64,000 nucleotides of DNA from an uncultured Lachnospiraceae bacterium (GCA_934339365.1 CAKRHW010000002.1:310001-374000); one strand, 5' to 3'. Numbered from the stretch's first letter, positions 1-8,796 are shown. Numbers and translations: made by a program. The notes: generated by a model from the sequence alone, not told the origin.

Positions 1-206
1 ATATCACTGTAATTGTCTGTAAAGAAAGAGATTACTCCTAAAAGAAGGCACATAACAATCGCTAATTGAAAATATATTTGATTACAATATACAATCCCTT
101 TTTCTAATATTGCATAGGCTATTGTATATGAAAACTGCAGGCATAAAATATCAAGTAGAATAAAATCAAAATGCTTCCCCCAACTCGAATTCACTTTTTG
201 ATACAT
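1..206 (-). CDS. Sugar transferase (exopolysaccharide initiating glycosyl-phosphate transferase), N-terminal part
   Basis: The frame opens with an ATG at 204-206, preceded by a GAGAGG ribosome-binding site, and stays open to the window edge, so only the first 68 codons are present. The start MYQKVNSSWGKHFDFILLDI followed by two hydrophobic segments (about residues 12-35 and 47-62) matches the N-terminal membrane region of polyprenyl-phosphate sugar transferases that attach the first sugar of an exopolysaccharide repeat to undecaprenyl phosphate. The catalytic bacterial sugar transferase domain would lie outside the window, so the call rests on this N-terminus and on the capsule kinase and chain-length genes just upstream. 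Its start lies 38 bases beyond the end of the kinase gene. Confidence 0.7.
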   Translation of the reverse strand, partial: MYQKVNSSWGKHFDFILLDILCLQFSYTIAYAILEKGIVYCNQIYFQLAIVMCLLLGVISFFTDNYSD

Positions 207-244
207 TTCATTTCCTCTCTCTACTTAGAAAATACAATTAAAAC

Positions 245-958
245 CTATTTTTTAGTATCATGGTGACCATATTCTCCATAATGACCATATCCATACTGAC
301 CATAATATCCACCATATTTACTCTTTGTTTCCATATCAATTTTATTTAATACAGCTCCAAGAATTTTTACTTTAGATTGTTCTAGTTGTTTTTTCACACG
401 ATCTACAATCTTATAACTTACATTTTCCGTTTCAATTACAATAATAGCGCCATCACATCTTTGAGCAATAACTGCCGCATCAATAACTGCTCCTAAAGGT
501 GGGCAATCAATAAAAGTATACTCATATTCGTTTCTTGCTAATTTTAGTAACTCACCCATCATTTCTCCGCCTAAAAGTTCTGAAGGATTTGGAGCAATTG
601 GTCCTGTAAATACAACATCCATTCCCTCAAAATTTGTCTCATATACAATTTCATCAATTTTACACTGACCTGATAAATATTCTGTTAATCCCTTTACCTG
701 CTTATCTGCTTTATATCTATTTGCTAATACAGATTTTCTAATATCCGCATCAATCAATAAAACTTTCTTTCCTGCTCTGGCCATTGCCTGTGACAAACGA
801 AAAACCAAAGTTGATTTTCCTTCATCTGGATACGAACTGGTAAAAGCAATTACTTTTTTGTCATCTCCACAAAACTGTATATTTGTTCTTAAAGCATTAT
901 ATGCTTCATTTCCGCTATAATCTAACTCTGTTACCTCTTGAAATGTAATTTTATTCAT
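245..958 (-). CDS. cpsD: CpsD/CapB-type bacterial tyrosine kinase
   Basis: This 237-residue protein is a cytoplasmic BY-kinase of exopolysaccharide control. The Walker A motif SSYPDEGKST is at about residues 41-50, Walker A' LLIDADIR at 67-74 and Walker B FIDCPPL near 150. The C-terminus is a tyrosine cluster (seven tyrosines in about 16 residues mixed with Gly and His), the usual autophosphorylation tail. In this family the kinase is activated by the cytosolic tail of a separate membrane chain-length protein, encoded here directly upstream at 998-1741, and is dephosphorylated by a CpsB-type PHP phosphatase, encoded at 1767-3245. Length and motif order are normal for Firmicutes. Confidence 0.93.
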   Translation of the reverse strand: MNKITFQEVTELDYSGNEAYNALRTNIQFCGDDKKVIAFTSSYPDEGKSTLVFRLSQAMARAGKKVLLIDADIRKSVLANRYKADKQVKGLTEYLSGQCKIDEIVYETNFEGMDVVFTGPIAPNPSELLGGEMMGELLKLARNEYEYTFIDCPPLGAVIDAAVIAQRCDGAIIVIETENVSYKIVDRVKKQLEQSKVKILGAVLNKIDMETKSKYGGYYGQYGYGHYGEYGHHDTKK

Positions 959-997
959 AACAGTTCCTTTCTTCTCTCCTACTCTTTACTCTCATCA

Positions 998-1741
998 CTA
1001 TTTTTTGTGTTTTTTTCTTTTTGTTGAGTTATTTGACTTGCTCTGTTTATTTTCAATTGGAATACTTCCTAATGTTTCTAATCCTAAATATTTTTCAATA
1101 TCATCTGGACTCTTAATATTGTCATCCATAACATGCATTAAAATAACAACACCACACGATAAAATAAATCCTAAAAGAGCCGCAATAATACAATTTTTCT
1201 TCATATTTGGACTAGACGGATATTCTGCAACAACTCCCTTTTCAGAAATAGACGGCTGATCTGTCTTCATAATCTCTGCCATTTGTTTCTGAGATACTAC
1301 TGCAAAATCATCTGCAATTTTCTTTGCTAATTTTGGATCCTTATTAGAAACTGTAATATTAATAATATGAGAATCTGTTGGGTTTGTAATTACAACATTA
1401 TTACATAACTGTTCATATGTCATATCTTCAAGTTTTAAATCTGCAATCACAGTTTCAACAACTGGTCTTGATTTAATTAAAACCATATAATCATTCGTAA
1501 GTTGCGATCCAATCTGTAAATCTGAAATCGAAGTAATACTGTTTGAAGAAACAATATAGAGTTGTGATGTAGACTTATAAATCGGAGTCACTGCAAATTT
1601 TGTATAAGCTCCTGCTATACCACCAAATATTAAAGTAACTAAAATAATAATCCACGCCTTATTTAATAAAGCAAACAAAATATCGCGTAAGTCGATTTCC
1701 ACTTCCTCATTTTGAATATTCTGAATTTGATTTGTTTCCAT
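998..1741 (-). CDS. cpsC: Wzz/CpsC-type polysaccharide chain-length and kinase-activator protein
   Basis: The 247-residue product has a transmembrane helix at about residues 28-48, an extracellular region of about 130 residues, a proline-containing stretch (YPSSPNMKKN) before a second helix at about 184-204, and a basic cytosolic tail rich in Lys and Ser. This is the Wzz/YveK topology of the membrane partner that sets polymer length and activates the adjacent tyrosine kinase. The ATG is preceded by GGAGAAAG. It lies between the phosphatase and kinase genes with short gaps (25 and 39 bases), so the three are probably one transcript. Confidence 0.9.
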   Translation of the reverse strand: METNQIQNIQNEEVEIDLRDILFALLNKAWIIILVTLIFGGIAGAYTKFAVTPIYKSTSQLYIVSSNSITSISDLQIGSQLTNDYMVLIKSRPVVETVIADLKLEDMTYEQLCNNVVITNPTDSHIINITVSNKDPKLAKKIADDFAVVSQKQMAEIMKTDQPSISEKGVVAEYPSSPNMKKNCIIAALLGFILSCGVVILMHVMDDNIKSPDDIEKYLGLETLGSIPIENKQSKSNNSTKRKKHKK

Positions 1742-1766
1742 TAATTAACTTTCTCCATTTCTAGGC

Positions 1767-3245
1767 TTACGCCTGTTTTTTTTCATTATCTAGTAGTTTT
1801 CTTTTATCTTCATCATTACTATATTTTTCAATAAACCCAACCATTTCTCTCGTATCCACTGCTCTTGATGTAACATTATGTGCATCTGTTCCTAAATAAT
1901 CAACCAGTCCATCACGAATAAGCTGATGAGCTCTTTTTACAAATTGCTTATTGCCCGCTTTTTTTAGTGTACGTACATTAATTTGAAACTTTGCTCCCGC
2001 TTCTTTTAATTCGTTATATTTTTCTCTGCTATTAATATTTTCATAGCGTTCTACATGTGCAATAATTGGTGTATACATATTCGAAATAAGTTTTTTTACT
2101 GCTTCATAGATTGTCTTATAATCATCCTTTGGAGAAAACTCTACTAACACGACATTTCCTTTCATTTTAGTAAACTCTTCTGGCATTAGATGAATCTTGT
2201 GTTCTTCTAAATCCTGAATCACTGACGGAGAATATAATACTTCATTTCCCAGTCCGATTTTAACATTCAGATTCCTTTTTACTACTTCCTCACATAATTC
2301 TTTATGCACTTTTTCTAAGTGCTCTACAGATGGATTCTTTTCTCCCGGAGTATAATGTGGTGTTGCAACCATATAACGAATTCCTTGTCTGTAGGCTTCC
2401 TCTATCATTTGTATTGACATCTGCATATTCTTTGATCCGTCATCTACACCTGGAAGGATATGACTGTGAATGTCACATTTCATTGTTTTGCTTGTTTTCA
2501 ACAGACTTTTATTTTTTATTTTTCTTGTAATTTGAAAAATAAAAATGCCTGCCACTATAAGAATTGCAACGACACTTACAGCGAACCATATATACTTTCT
2601 ATTCTTATCAGCATGTTCTTCTTTCTTATTTCTAGAAGAATCTGCTGGAGTTTTCAATGTTATATCTTCTTCATCTAAATCTTCATGTTGTGTTATTTCA
2701 TTTTTTTCTGTTTGATTTGAATTCGTTTTTTCTTGATTATTTTGATCCTTTATTAAATCATTCATACTTATTTCATTATCTGATGACTTATTGGTATCTT
2801 TATTTTGTTCCGAATTCTTTTTTCCCTCTGTTATATTACTCCCATTACCTTTTTCTGTCTGTTGTGCATTTGAATTCACTTTGTTTGCATTTGTCTGTTT
2901 TTCATTTTCATTTGTATTCTGACTTGCCTCCTGAGCAGACGTAGAATCTGTTGCACTAACCAGATATCCCTGCTGCACTGCTGATGCAACATTTGCATAA
3001 ATCTGCTGAATTGCAGCATCTGCCTGCTGTGCTGTCATATCAACTCCATCTTCTGATAACTTAGCAGTTAACAAAGCTACATAAGCTGATGATGCCACAT
3101 ACTTCTTACCATTATAATCAAACGTTCCTGATGCAACGCTGATGACTCTTTGCTCATTTCCATTAATAGAACCGGCAAATGTACAATACGAAAATGTAAG
3201 ACTTAATATTGCAATTAATATAATCAATTTTATACTTTTTTTCAT
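1767..3245 (-). CDS. cpsB: Membrane-anchored CpsB/CapC-type tyrosine phosphatase (PHP domain) with secreted N-terminal domain
   Basis: This 492-residue protein is nearly twice the usual length of CpsB. Residues 1-24 look like a signal peptide, 25-100 form a compact predicted extracellular domain, 101-216 are a low-complexity Asn/Lys/Glu/Ser linker, about 218-239 are a transmembrane helix, and 255-492 are a full PHP metallophosphatase: DIHSHILPGVDDG, ATPHYTP, PIIAHVERY and LGTDAHN carry the metal ligands. Known CpsB/YwqE enzymes dephosphorylate the CpsD kinase in the cytoplasm; the topology here would keep that side inside. Met255 (codon 2481-2483) is where a classical CpsB would start, but no ribosome-binding site precedes it, so the fusion looks real. 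The first gene of the EPS set. Confidence 0.85.
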   Translation of the reverse strand: MKKSIKLIILIAILSLTFSYCTFAGSINGNEQRVISVASGTFDYNGKKYVASSAYVALLTAKLSEDGVDMTAQQADAAIQQIYANVASAVQQGYLVSATDSTSAQEASQNTNENEKQTNANKVNSNAQQTEKGNGSNITEGKKNSEQNKDTNKSSDNEISMNDLIKDQNNQEKTNSNQTEKNEITQHEDLDEEDITLKTPADSSRNKKEEHADKNRKYIWFAVSVVAILIVAGIFIFQITRKIKNKSLLKTSKTMKCDIHSHILPGVDDGSKNMQMSIQMIEEAYRQGIRYMVATPHYTPGEKNPSVEHLEKVHKELCEEVVKRNLNVKIGLGNEVLYSPSVIQDLEEHKIHLMPEEFTKMKGNVVLVEFSPKDDYKTIYEAVKKLISNMYTPIIAHVERYENINSREKYNELKEAGAKFQINVRTLKKAGNKQFVKRAHQLIRDGLVDYLGTDAHNVTSRAVDTREMVGFIEKYSNDEDKRKLLDNEKKQA

Positions 3246-3266
3246 ATTTCCGCCTTATTCATAGTA

Positions 3267-3297
3267 TGAGGCACTTATGCTAAACAAAAGTGCCTCA
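3267..3297. other. Hairpin between the Ig-like gene and cpsB
   Basis: A perfect 10-base inverted repeat (TGAGGCACTT and its complement) with an 11-base loop lies in the 94-base gap before cpsB. No run of T follows it on the minus strand, so it is not a standard terminator. It may be an attenuator, an mRNA-processing site or a stabiliser of the upstream message. Confidence 0.5.
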
Positions 3298-3339
3298 CAA
3301 TATCATTATTATAGATTAATTCTAAGTAATATACAATTC

Positions 3340-4575
3340 TTATTTAACAACTGCCTTGTTAAATGAAGCTAAGTACTTAACAACTACAGAATTGTTTACA
3401 TCTACTCCTGCTGGAGCTGTTACAACAATCTTTCCATCCTGTAATGCTTTCACATTATATGTTGTTGTTCCCTCTGTATAATCTACTCCTGCTGCTGAAA
3501 TTGTTACATTCTTAACTACAACTTCTACTGCATTCTTATCAGCCTTTACAGTAACATCACCGATGTTATATGAACCTGTAATAGCAGACTGTGCTACATC
3601 ACCCTTAGTTAAAAGAGCGGCAAGCTTCTCTGCTGTTGTACTCTGGATAGCTCTAGAGATCTCTGTACCATATTTCTTTTCATTAACCTTGCTGATTGCA
3701 TCTGCAACTGGAATTTCTTTTCCATTTACATATGCCTTTAATCCTTTTTCATCAAATGTAACCTTATAGTTACCTCTTACGATTTCGTTCTTTCCTAATA
3801 AAGTAACTATGCTATTGTTCTTTACTACTGCATCATTTAATGCTGTAGCAGCCTTAGCTGGATCATTAAACTTAACGCCTGCAAAATAAGTTGTCTTATT
3901 CTGAGCAGCCTTTGTGTCAATTGTAAATGTCTTTGTGTTAGCAACTGTTGGTGTAGCTGGTGTAGCTGGTGTAGCTGCCTTAACTGTAATCTTTACAACT
4001 GCTTTCTTCTTTGAACCATCTTTAGCCTTAACAGTAATCTTAACTGTACCAGGAGCAATACCCTTTACAACACCCTTCTTAGATACTGTAGCAATCTTCT
4101 TGTTTGATGAAGTAAAGCTTACTGCCTTGTTCTTAGCGTTCTTAGGTGTAACTGTCTTTGTGATTGTTGTTGCACCACCAACTGTAATTGTAGAATTCTT
4201 AGCCTTAGCAGAAATCTTAGATACTCTCTGAATTACATTAAATGTAATTGTATCTTTTTTCTTCTTATTCGCCTTACTTGTTACATAAATCTTAACCTTA
4301 CCAGCCTTCTTAAATGTAACAACACCCTTCTTAGTTACAGTTGCTTTTGCCTTATTAGAAGTCTTATATGTAACCTTTTTGCTTGTCTTTCCTGTTGTCT
4401 TAACCTTAACCTTGATTGTCTTCTTAACAAGCTTGTTTGTTCTGTAAACATTCATTGTAGACTTCTTTGTTGGTTTTGTGATCGTTACAGACTTAACTGC
4501 TGCCTGTGCACCCATAGCGAACACTAATGACATAGCTGTTGAAACTACTGCACATTTTAAATAGTTCTTCTTCAT
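3340..4575 (-). CDS. Secreted lysine-rich protein with bacterial Ig-like (BIG2) domains
   Basis: The 411-residue product starts with a signal peptide (about residues 1-25, ending AMGAQA). Residues about 26-115 and 116-200 each look like a BIG2 immunoglobulin-like domain; the second holds the family pattern SSNKKIATVSKKGVVKGIAP. A short Ala-Thr-Pro spacer (ATPATPATP, near 203-211) leads to a C-terminal region of about 190 residues that I do not recognise. The Ig part is extremely rich in Lys and should be strongly basic. No sortase motif, SLH domain or membrane anchor is visible, so it is secreted or bound to the wall by charge. It has its own promoter and precedes the EPS genes. Confidence 0.8.
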   Translation of the reverse strand: MKKNYLKCAVVSTAMSLVFAMGAQAAVKSVTITKPTKKSTMNVYRTNKLVKKTIKVKVKTTGKTSKKVTYKTSNKAKATVTKKGVVTFKKAGKVKIYVTSKANKKKKDTITFNVIQRVSKISAKAKNSTITVGGATTITKTVTPKNAKNKAVSFTSSNKKIATVSKKGVVKGIAPGTVKITVKAKDGSKKKAVVKITVKAATPATPATPTVANTKTFTIDTKAAQNKTTYFAGVKFNDPAKAATALNDAVVKNNSIVTLLGKNEIVRGNYKVTFDEKGLKAYVNGKEIPVADAISKVNEKKYGTEISRAIQSTTAEKLAALLTKGDVAQSAITGSYNIGDVTVKADKNAVEVVVKNVTISAAGVDYTEGTTTYNVKALQDGKIVVTAPAGVDVNNSVVVKYLASFNKAVVK

Positions 4576-4613
4576 TTTGCATCCTCCTTATTTTGAACTG
4601 TTCCTAATCAACA

Positions 4614-4627
4614 TATCATATATGATA
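4614..4627. promoter_or_regulatory. 14-base palindrome in the leader of the Ig-like gene
   Basis: TATCATATATGATA is a perfect palindrome about 20-33 bases downstream of the expected transcription start and about 39 bases before the start codon. It could be an operator for a dimeric regulator, or chance in AT-rich DNA. Confidence 0.35.
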
Positions 4628-4653
4628 CTGTCGACATTCTGAACTACTTAGCA

Positions 4654-4682
4654 AGTATATAACATATTACTAATATAATCAA
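4654..4682 (-). promoter_or_regulatory. Sigma-A-type promoter of the Ig-like gene
   Basis: On the minus strand TTGATT and TATACT are separated by exactly 17 bases, about 80 bases upstream of the start codon, in the gap after the UPF0210 gene. Confidence 0.7.
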
Positions 4683-4731
4683 GCATTTTTTGCTATTCTT
4701 ACTATAAAAACTGTATTTTCGCTATTTTTTC

Positions 4732-6096
4732 TTAATTTTTGAAACTGTGAATTGGAGCAGGAATTCTACCTGTACGGTTTACAAATGCATCGCAACTAAA
4801 CTTATTTACTGGCATAATTGGTGCATATCCTAACAATCCTCCAAATTCTACTGTTTCACCAACTTCTTTTCCAATGACCGGAATCAGTCGGACAGCCGTT
4901 GTTTTCTGATTAATCATTCCAATTGCTGCTTCATCTGCAATAATACCTGCAATTGTTGTAGCTTTTGTATCTCCCGGTACAGCAATCATATCTAGCCCTA
5001 CAGAGCAGACACATGTCATTGCTTCTAACTTCTCAATTGTAAGTGCTCCAAGTTCTACTGCATCTATCATTCCCTGATCCTCGGATACCGGAATAAACGC
5101 ACCACTTAAGCCACCAACATATGAAGATGCCATGACGCCACCTTTTTTCACCTGATCATTTAAAAGAGCTAATGCAGCTGTTGTTCCCGGTGCTCCTACT
5201 CTTTCTAATCCAATTTCCTGTAAAACATCTGCCACACTGTCTCCAATTGCCGGAGTTGGTGCCAAAGATAAATCTACAATTCCAAAAGGAACATTCAAAC
5301 GCTTTGATGCCTCACGTGCGACCAGCTGTCCAACTCTTGTAATTTTAAATGCTGTCTTTTTAATTGTCTCACATAAAAATTCGAAATCTTTTCCTCTTGC
5401 TTTTTCAAGTGCAGTTCTTACAACTCCAGGTCCTGAAACACCAACATTGATAATTGCATCCGCCTCCGTTACTCCATGAAAAGCTCCGGCCATAAATGGA
5501 TTATCATCTGGTGCATTACAAAATACAACCAGCTTTGCACATCCGATGGAATCTTCATCTTTTGTCATTTCTGCTGTTTCAACGACAATTTCACCCATCA
5601 GTCTGACTGCATCCATATTCAGACCTGTCTTTGTTGATCCGACGTTAATAGATGAACATACACGTTCTGTCTGTGCAAGAGCCTGTGGAATAGAACGAAT
5701 CAGTAATTCATCCGTTGTTGTCATTCCTTTACATACAAGAGCAGAATAACCACCAATAAAATTCACTCCAACCTCATGAGCAACTTTATCTAATGTTTTT
5801 GCAATCGTAACAAAATCTTCTGGCTTTTTGCATGCTGCTCCTCCAACCAATGCAATTGGAGTAACAGAAATTCTTTTATTTACAATTGGAATCCCAAACT
5901 CTTTACTGATTTCTTCTCCGGTAGCTACCAGATTCTTTGCTAACTTCGTGATCTTATTATAAATATTTTGATTTAATTTATCTAAATCACTGTCAACACA
6001 ATCTAACAAGCTGATTCCCATTGTAATGGTTCGAACATCAAGATTTTCCTGTTCAATCATTTTATTTGTCTCATTTACTTCAAACATATTAATCAT
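4732..6096 (-). CDS. UPF0210 (PFL) family protein
   Basis: This 454-residue protein is full length for the UPF0210/PFL family, conserved in clostridia and other anaerobes, whose function is not established. It is rich in glycine and in alternating hydrophobic stretches such as VGGAACKKPEDF and GVSGPGVVRTAL, and has no signal peptide or membrane helix, so it should be cytoplasmic. It follows an ACT-domain gene at a 39-base distance. The two genes are commonly neighbours in Firmicutes, which suggests that the ACT protein is its ligand-sensing partner; that is inference. Confidence 0.9.
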   Translation of the reverse strand: MINMFEVNETNKMIEQENLDVRTITMGISLLDCVDSDLDKLNQNIYNKITKLAKNLVATGEEISKEFGIPIVNKRISVTPIALVGGAACKKPEDFVTIAKTLDKVAHEVGVNFIGGYSALVCKGMTTTDELLIRSIPQALAQTERVCSSINVGSTKTGLNMDAVRLMGEIVVETAEMTKDEDSIGCAKLVVFCNAPDDNPFMAGAFHGVTEADAIINVGVSGPGVVRTALEKARGKDFEFLCETIKKTAFKITRVGQLVAREASKRLNVPFGIVDLSLAPTPAIGDSVADVLQEIGLERVGAPGTTAALALLNDQVKKGGVMASSYVGGLSGAFIPVSEDQGMIDAVELGALTIEKLEAMTCVCSVGLDMIAVPGDTKATTIAGIIADEAAIGMINQKTTAVRLIPVIGKEVGETVEFGGLLGYAPIMPVNKFSCDAFVNRTGRIPAPIHSFKN

Positions 6097-6135
6097 AGCA
6101 TTACTCTCCTTCAGTAAATCAATTTTCTTTCAATA

Positions 6136-6408
6136 TTAAATTCTGTGCATGCTGTTAAAAATATCTTCATGCTGTACTTTAATACTTAAGCCCATTGTCT
6201 TACCAAGTTCTTCAAGTTCATCTGCTACAACATCAATTTTTTCAGATGCCTGATTTGCATCTGTAATCATTAACATATTAAAATAATCCTGTACGATTGT
6301 CTGGGAAATATCTAGAATGTTAATATTCTTTTCTGCTAAATATGTACACACTTTTGCAATAATACCTACAGAATCTTTTCCTACGACTGTAATAATTGTT
6401 TTCTTCAT
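6136..6408 (-). CDS. ACT domain protein (UPF0237 family)
   Basis: The 90-residue product is essentially a single ACT domain, beginning MKKTIITVVGKDSVGIIAKV, a fold that binds amino acids or other small effectors in regulatory proteins. The open frame extends six codons further upstream, but AGGAG sits just before the ATG at 6406-6408, so this start was chosen. It is followed by the UPF0210 gene and the two are probably cotranscribed and cofunctional. No catalytic domain is attached. Confidence 0.9.
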   Translation of the reverse strand: MKKTIITVVGKDSVGIIAKVCTYLAEKNINILDISQTIVQDYFNMLMITDANQASEKIDVVADELEELGKTMGLSIKVQHEDIFNSMHRI

Positions 6409-6447
6409 GGCTGTTACTCCTCTCATGTTCCCTTTTTCTTTATTCTT

Positions 6448-7257
6448 TTAAAACACCACTAACTCGCTCGTTTTTTCCCTCGATGCAATCTCAATATCAA
6501 AATCATCTGCTTTATATTGATTGTCACTAGTGGTAATTTCGCTGCGCACAGTTTCATATGCCAGCTCTTCAAAATTATTCTCCCTGCTTAAATGTCCAAG
6601 AAAAACTTTCTTTATATTATCATGAAGTATCGAATTTAGCAAGCGTCCTGACATTTCATTTGACAAATGTCCACGTTTTCCTAGAATTCTCTGCTTCAGC
6701 TGATAAGGATATGTTCCTACCTGCAGCATATTTACATCGTGATTTGATTCTAGAAGTACAACATCTAAGTCAGATAAATTCTGAACCGTATAATCTGTAT
6801 ACATGCCTAAATCGGTAGCAAGTGCAAACGTTTTCTTAATTCCGTTTTCTTCTGTTTCAAACCGATATGCAACAGGATTTAATGCATCATGACTGATATG
6901 AAACGGATGAATCATCATACTTTTTATCTTAATCGAATTATCCGCTTCAATTGGAACAAATAAATCCGAATCAAGTTTCCCTAATTTACCACATTGTTGT
7001 ATATAATCTAATGTTTCTTTTGTTCCATACACAGGAACCGGATATTTTCTTGTAAAAACACCCAATCCGGAGATATGATCTGAGTGTTCATGGGTAATAA
7101 AAATCCCATCAATATCTTTTGCAGACAAATTTAACTTTGCAAGTCCATCCTCTATTTTCTTTTTACTCACTCCGGTATCTACTAAAAAACTGCATTCGTC
7201 ATTTCCCACATAAATACAATTTCCGCTGCTTCCACTTACAATTGATGCAATCTGCAT
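6448..7257 (-). CDS. MBL-fold metallo-hydrolase, YycJ/WalJ-like
   Basis: The 269-residue protein begins MQIASIVSGSSGNCIYVGND, typical of the YycJ branch of the metallo-beta-lactamase fold, with the metal site THEHSDHISGL at about residues 55-65, further ligands at SHD and near ESNHDVN, and a late GHLSRENN. YycJ proteins are cytoplasmic, probably nucleic-acid-directed hydrolases linked in Bacilli to the WalRK cell-wall system and DNA repair. No walRK genes are adjacent here, so the physiological role is open. It lies 23 bases downstream of pepD. Confidence 0.85.
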   Translation of the reverse strand: MQIASIVSGSSGNCIYVGNDECSFLVDTGVSKKKIEDGLAKLNLSAKDIDGIFITHEHSDHISGLGVFTRKYPVPVYGTKETLDYIQQCGKLGKLDSDLFVPIEADNSIKIKSMMIHPFHISHDALNPVAYRFETEENGIKKTFALATDLGMYTDYTVQNLSDLDVVLLESNHDVNMLQVGTYPYQLKQRILGKRGHLSNEMSGRLLNSILHDNIKKVFLGHLSRENNFEELAYETVRSEITTSDNQYKADDFDIEIASREKTSELVVF

Positions 7258-7280
7258 TTCTATTCACCTTTTTCCTTTGC

Positions 7281-8741
7281 TTATTTCATATTTTCTAAAA
7301 CTTTTACAATATATGCATACATTTTTATTGCAGATGGCATATCTAATTTTTCATCAACTGAATGGATATCCGCAATATCCGGTCCAATAGATACAATATC
7401 TAAATCTGGCTTTTTCTGGAGAAAATATCCGCATTCTAATCCGGCATGAATTGCTTTTACTTCCGGTATCACTCCATATTCTTTTTGGTATAAAGTAATC
7501 ATCTGCTCACGAAGCTTTGATTCTTTCTTTATATCCCATCCCGGATAATCTCCCTGCACAAGGACTGTTCCTCCTGTATACTCTGTCAAATCCCGAATCT
7601 CAGAAATCAATTCATCCTTTCTTGAAGCGACAGAACTTCGAACTGAAAATAATGCACTTGCTTCTGAACAATCTAATGTGACAATTCCGATGTTTACACT
7701 TGTTTCAACAAGACGATCTACTTTACAACTCATATGTTTGATGCCATACGGAGCCATACGTAAGAAGAAAAGAAACTGCTTTGTGTTTCCTGCTGACAAT
7801 ACATCTTTCTCTTTTTTTCCTATTACTGTAAATTTTATTTTTATTTCAGGATCAGAGTATTGATATTCTCTTCTTAATTTTTCTTCTAATTCATTTACCT
7901 TTTGAGCAAGTTCGTGTGTCTCTTCATCTGATAAATCTGTATATACTACGTCAGCTCTGCATGAATTTGTAATTACATTGTCCGCCTTTCCTCCTTTTAT
8001 TTCATAGAGGAAAAATGATTTATTCCGATACAAATCATTCAAAATACGCCCCATTAATACATTTGCATTTGCAAGTTCTTTATCAATTTCAGCTCCGGAA
8101 TGTCCGCCTTTTAAGCCATTGATTTCTATTCTGGTCAGATAACCATTTCTTTTTTCACGCTGAAACGAAAATTCTGAAAATACACTCGCACCGCCAGCAC
8201 ATCCGGCCCATAAGACATGATCGGATTCTGAATCTAAATTAATTAAATAGTTTGCTTTACATCCATCTAAAGAAATTGCATTTGCACCTAACATTCCGAT
8301 TTCCTCATCTACCGTAAAAACAACCTCCAGAGAAGGATGTGAAATCGTATCATCATCTAAAATAGCTAATGCATATGCTACAGCGATTCCATCATCCGCA
8401 CCTAATGATGTATCTTTCGCATATACTTTTCCTCCATCTGTCTCTAGTTGCAATCCATCTGTAAGAAAATTAATCCTGGAATCTTGTTTTTTCACACACA
8501 CCATATCCAAATGTCCCTGTAACATAATACATGGATCTGTTTCTCTTCCTTGTGATGCTTCTTTCCAAATGATAACATTTCCATTTTCATCCTGTCGATA
8601 AGTAAGATTTCTGTCTTTCGCAAAAGAAACACAAAAATCACTCAATTCTTTACACCTTCTAGATGGATGAGGAATTTTACATATTTCTTCAAAAAATCGA
8701 AAAAAAGAATACTCTTCATATTTTTTTAACGTATTCGTCAT
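7281..8741 (-). CDS. pepD: Aminoacyl-histidine dipeptidase (PepD, M20C peptidase)
   Basis: This 486-residue enzyme matches the M20C family that cleaves Xaa-His and related dipeptides in the cytoplasm with a two-metal centre. Visible motifs are LQGHLDMVC (about 78-86), DTSLGADDGIA with the bridging aspartate, and DEEIGMLGA carrying the catalytic acid pair. GGHSGAEID marks the dimerisation lid, and the C-terminal IHAGLECGYF and DIHSVDE segments complete the site. Length is normal. The AAGGAGG ribosome-binding site lies just before the ATG. It is divergent from ylbJ across a 55-base gap. Confidence 0.93.
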   Translation of the reverse strand: MTNTLKKYEEYSFFRFFEEICKIPHPSRRCKELSDFCVSFAKDRNLTYRQDENGNVIIWKEASQGRETDPCIMLQGHLDMVCVKKQDSRINFLTDGLQLETDGGKVYAKDTSLGADDGIAVAYALAILDDDTISHPSLEVVFTVDEEIGMLGANAISLDGCKANYLINLDSESDHVLWAGCAGGASVFSEFSFQREKRNGYLTRIEINGLKGGHSGAEIDKELANANVLMGRILNDLYRNKSFFLYEIKGGKADNVITNSCRADVVYTDLSDEETHELAQKVNELEEKLRREYQYSDPEIKIKFTVIGKKEKDVLSAGNTKQFLFFLRMAPYGIKHMSCKVDRLVETSVNIGIVTLDCSEASALFSVRSSVASRKDELISEIRDLTEYTGGTVLVQGDYPGWDIKKESKLREQMITLYQKEYGVIPEVKAIHAGLECGYFLQKKPDLDIVSIGPDIADIHSVDEKLDMPSAIKMYAYIVKVLENMK

Positions 8742-8752
8742 AAGCGTCCTCC

Positions 8753-8781
8753 TTGTAAAATATAACTATGATATATACTAT
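8753..8781 (+). promoter_or_regulatory. Possible promoter of the ylbJ-like gene
   Basis: TTGTAA and TACTAT are 17 bases apart just upstream of the ylbJ-like start. The segment is shared with the pepD ribosome-binding site on the other strand. A sporulation sigma factor could use a different site, so this is tentative. Confidence 0.35.
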
Positions 8782-8796
8782 ACCACAGGTGCTCTC

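Noticed and set aside
2481..2483. Internal ATG of cpsB as separate gene start
   Set aside because: No ribosome-binding site precedes it and the frame is continuous with the upstream membrane part.
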